A stretch of DNA of 7,313 bases from Dehalococcoides mccartyi (GTDB taxonomy: Bacteria; Chloroflexota; Dehalococcoidia; UBA2979): the NCBI GenBank assembly GCA_945888895.1, contig CAMDAY010000111.1, positions 1 through 7,313 of the forward strand. Reading direction: 5' to 3'. Shown piece after piece: positions 5,136 to 7,313 of the stretch. Below the pieces are notes generated by a model. That model was not told the origin of the DNA and did not search any database. It was given only the letters and a program-made list of their open reading frames with translations. The translations under genes and the position numbers were made by a program. Every line of letters begins with the position of its first letter. The stretch's first letter is position 1.

Positions 5136-7313
5136 ATGGAAGCGCCGGGTATGCCGCAAGCTCAAGGTCTCTACGACCCACAGCGTGAACATGACGCATG
5201 TGGTGTCGGCTTCATCGTGCAACTGAAGGGGAAGCGATCGCACCAGATCGTCCTCGATGGCCTGACGGCGCTCGCGAACCTCGAGCACCGGGGCGCTTCG
5301 GGCTCTGAGGCAAACACCGGCGACGGGGCGGGGATCCTGATCCAGGTCCCGGACGCCTTCTTCCGCCACGAGCTTGCCGCCCAGGGCATTCGCCTGCCGG
5401 AAGCCGGCCACTACGGCGTCGGCCAACTGTTCCTCCAGTCCGATGAGCTCGCCGCGCGTCAGGTGCGCGCGATGTTCCAGACGATCGTGCAGGAGGAAGG
5501 TCAGCACTTCCTCGGCTGGCGTGTCGTCCCGACCGATGCGGACGCCGCGGATGTGGGGCCTTCAGCGCGTGCCGTCGAGCCGACGATGTTCCAGGCGTTC
5601 GTGGGACGTGACGCAGAGCTCACGGGCGACGACGACGTGTTCGAGCGCAAGCTCTGGGTGATCCGGAAGTGCTTCGAGAAGGCCGTCGAGCGGTCCGGGC
5701 TGAAGGGCGCGGAGTACATCTACTTCCCGTCGCTGTCCTCGCGCACCATCGTGTACAAGGGCATGCTCACCGCGACGCAGCTCTCGAAGTACTACCCGGA
5801 ACTGCACGACCCGCGCGTGATCTCCGCGCTCGCGATGTTCCACTCGCGGTTCAGCACCAACACCTTCCCGTCGTGGAAGCTCGCGCACCCGTACCGCATG
5901 ATCTCCCACAACGGCGAGATCAACACGCTCCGCGGCAACGTGAACTGGATGACCGCCCGCGAGGCGCTCTTCGAGTCGCCGTTGTTCGGCGACGTGTCGA
6001 AGATCGTGCCGGTGATCGACGAGAATGGGTCCGACACCGCGTGCCTCGACAACGCGGTCGAGTTGCTGGTGCAGTCGGGGCGCTCGATCCCGCACGCCAT
6101 GATGATGCTGATCCCGGAGGCTTGGAGCGGCCACGAGGCCATGTCCAAGGAGAAGCAGAACTTCTACGAGTACAACAGCACCGTGATGGAGCCGTGGGAC
6201 GGCCCCGCCTCGGTGGCCTTCACGGACGGCAAGAACATCGGTGCCGTCCTCGACCGCAACGGGCTGCGCCCCTCGCGCTTCTACGTCACGAAGGACGACC
6301 TCGTGATCATGGCGTCCGAGGTCGGCGTGCTGCCGATCGCCCCTGAGAACGTGCTCTACAAGGGCCGCCTGCAGCCGGGCAAGATGTTCGTCGTCAACCT
6401 CGAGGAAGGCCGCATCGTCGACGACACGGAACTCAAGGGCGCGCTGTCCTCTGCGATGCCGTACGGCGACTGGCTCGCGAAGCACCTCCACCCGCTGTCG
6501 TCGCTGCCGCAGGGCGAGGCCGCGCCCCTCTTCAGCGACGCAGAGCTGCGCGAGCAGCAGATCGCGTTCGGCTACTCGCTGGAAGACCTCAAGTACATCC
6601 TCGGTCCGATGGTGAACAACTCCGAGGAGGCGATCGGCTCCATGGGGTCGGACACGCCGCTGGCGGTCCTCTCCAACATGGCGCAGCCGCTCTACAACTA
6701 CTTCCAGGAGCTGTTCGCGCAGGTCACCAACCCCCCGCTGGACGCGATCCGCGAGGAACTGGTGACCTCTGCCTACACGGCGATCGGCCCCGAAGGGAAC
6801 CTGCTGAACACGGGCCTCGAGGACGTCGACCTGGTGAAGATCGACTCGCCGGTCTTGAGCAACGAGGAGATGGCGCAGGTCAAGGCGCTGGGCACGCACC
6901 CGACGTTGCGCACCGCCGTCATCTCCACCCTGTTCCCCGCCGCCGGAGGCGCCGTCGGTCTGGAGCAGGCGCTCGAGCGCGTCTTCAAGGACGCCGACGC
7001 GGCCATCCACGCCGGCGCGAAGATCCTCGTGCTGTCCGATCGCGGCGTGACCGCCGAGTGCGCGCCGATCCCGGCGCTGCTCGCTGTCGCCGGTTTGCAC
7101 AACCACCTCGTGCGGGACCGCAAGCGCACGCAGGTCGGCATCGTGCTGGAGACGGGCGAGCCGCGCGAGGTGCACCACTTCGCGTTGCTCATCGGCTACG
7201 GCGCGAGTGCGATCAACCCGTACCTCGCCCTCGAGAGCCTCTCGCGCCTGAAGTCGGACGGATACGTCCCCGACAGCATGACCGAGGAAGACGCGCACTA
7301 TCACTACCTGAAG
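5136..7313 (+). CDS. gltB: Glutamate synthase large subunit, N-terminal part (cut by window end)
   Basis: The frame is open for 726 codons to the last base of the window. The product is the amidotransferase-containing large subunit of glutamate synthase, which transfers the glutamine amide to 2-oxoglutarate to make two glutamates, with GltD or ferredoxin supplying electrons. A propeptide of 21 residues precedes Cys22 in DACGVGF, the expected Ntn nucleophile exposed by processing. The glutaminase domain then shows NLEHRGASG, GDGAGIL, FHSRFSTNT (Arg238), SHNGEINT (Asn259-Gly260) and DRNGLRPSR (375-381). The central domain begins around residue 480 (YSLEDL, then NNSEEAIGSMGSDTPLAVLS, then LTNPP-like VTNPPLDAIREE). 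The FMN/3Fe-4S synthase domain and C-terminal beta-helix lie beyond the window; full-length proteins are about 1500 residues. ATG 5136 is chosen over Met6 (5151) because GGAG at 5126-5129 lies 6 nt upstream. A 203-bp structured region separates it from the CoA-transferase gene, so it probably has its own promoter. Confidence 0.96.
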   Translation, partial: MEAPGMPQAQGLYDPQREHDACGVGFIVQLKGKRSHQIVLDGLTALANLEHRGASGSEANTGDGAGILIQVPDAFFRHELAAQGIRLPEAGHYGVGQLFLQSDELAARQVRAMFQTIVQEEGQHFLGWRVVPTDADAADVGPSARAVEPTMFQAFVGRDAELTGDDDVFERKLWVIRKCFEKAVERSGLKGAEYIYFPSLSSRTIVYKGMLTATQLSKYYPELHDPRVISALAMFHSRFSTNTFPSWKLAHPYRMISHNGEINTLRGNVNWMTAREALFESPLFGDVSKIVPVIDENGSDTACLDNAVELLVQSGRSIPHAMMMLIPEAWSGHEAMSKEKQNFYEYNSTVMEPWDGPASVAFTDGKNIGAVLDRNGLRPSRFYVTKDDLVIMASEVGVLPIAPENVLYKGRLQPGKMFVVNLEEGRIVDDTELKGALSSAMPYGDWLAKHLHPLSSLPQGEAAPLFSDAELREQQIAFGYSLEDLKYILGPMVNNSEEAIGSMGSDTPLAVLSNMAQPLYNYFQELFAQVTNPPLDAIREELVTSAYTAIGPEGNLLNTGLEDVDLVKIDSPVLSNEEMAQVKALGTHPTLRTAVISTLFPAAGGAVGLEQALERVFKDADAAIHAGAKILVLSDRGVTAECAPIPALLAVAGLHNHLVRDRKRTQVGIVLETGEPREVHHFALLIGYGASAINPYLALESLSRLKSDGYVPDSMTEEDAHYHYLK

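Noticed and set aside
4227..5507. 426-residue minus-strand frame spanning the CoA-transferase 3' end, intergenic region and gltB start
   Set aside because: It overlaps two clear plus-strand genes in antisense and has no family resemblance or ribosome site.
5562..7304. 580-residue open frame on the minus strand opposite gltB
   Set aside because: It lies fully antisense to unmistakable gltB sequence; its composition is Arg/Val/Leu/His-rich with no recognisable motif, the usual shadow of a GC-rich gene.

Overview
The window is GC-rich bacterial DNA. It carries six protein-coding genes, with third codon positions strongly G/C, Shine-Dalgarno sites and short intergenic gaps. No phage, insertion sequence, CRISPR, tRNA or rRNA was seen. 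The gene mix (M20 peptidase, 3-hydroxyacyl-CoA dehydrogenase, family III CoA-transferase, EamA transporter, glutamate synthase) fits a free-living heterotroph. A Chloroflexota or actinobacterial-type genome is plausible, but the sequence alone cannot fix the taxon.

Region by region. (1) 3-506, plus strand: a thioredoxin-fold lipoprotein whose frame is interrupted by one TGA (252-254), exactly where the first cysteine of the CxxC redox motif should be (W-TGA-P-F-C). The same frame continues through the rest of a normal thioredoxin domain, and a strong hairpin with a GUU loop follows 20 nt after the TGA. I read this as a selenocysteine-containing (UxxC) exported thioredoxin-like selenoprotein with a bacterial SECIS element. 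It would normally be mis-annotated as a short lipoprotein fragment plus a small ORF. (2) 523-2621, minus strand: a two-gene unit, M20 metallopeptidase followed by a 3-hydroxyacyl-CoA dehydrogenase with an unusually short C-terminus. It converges on the selenoprotein gene across a 16-bp perfect palindrome. (3) 2622-2782: a divergent intergenic region with a plausible sigma-70-type promoter for the minus-strand unit. (4) 2783-4932, plus strand: an EamA/DMT-family transporter closely followed by a CaiB/BaiF family CoA-transferase. (5) 4933-5135: a structured intergenic region with a hairpin, an 11-bp inverted repeat, a 7-bp direct repeat spaced two helical turns apart, a good -10 box, and a long GC-rich hairpin in the presumed leader of the next gene. 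(6) 5136 to the window end: the first 726 codons of glutamate synthase large subunit (gltB), cut by the window edge.

The genes do not form one pathway. The dehydrogenase and the CoA-transferase are both acyl-CoA enzymes, the M20 hydrolase and transporter are general amino-acid/peptide or solute functions, and gltB is central nitrogen assimilation. The main discovery candidate is the selenoprotein at the left end. The second is the structured gltB leader.
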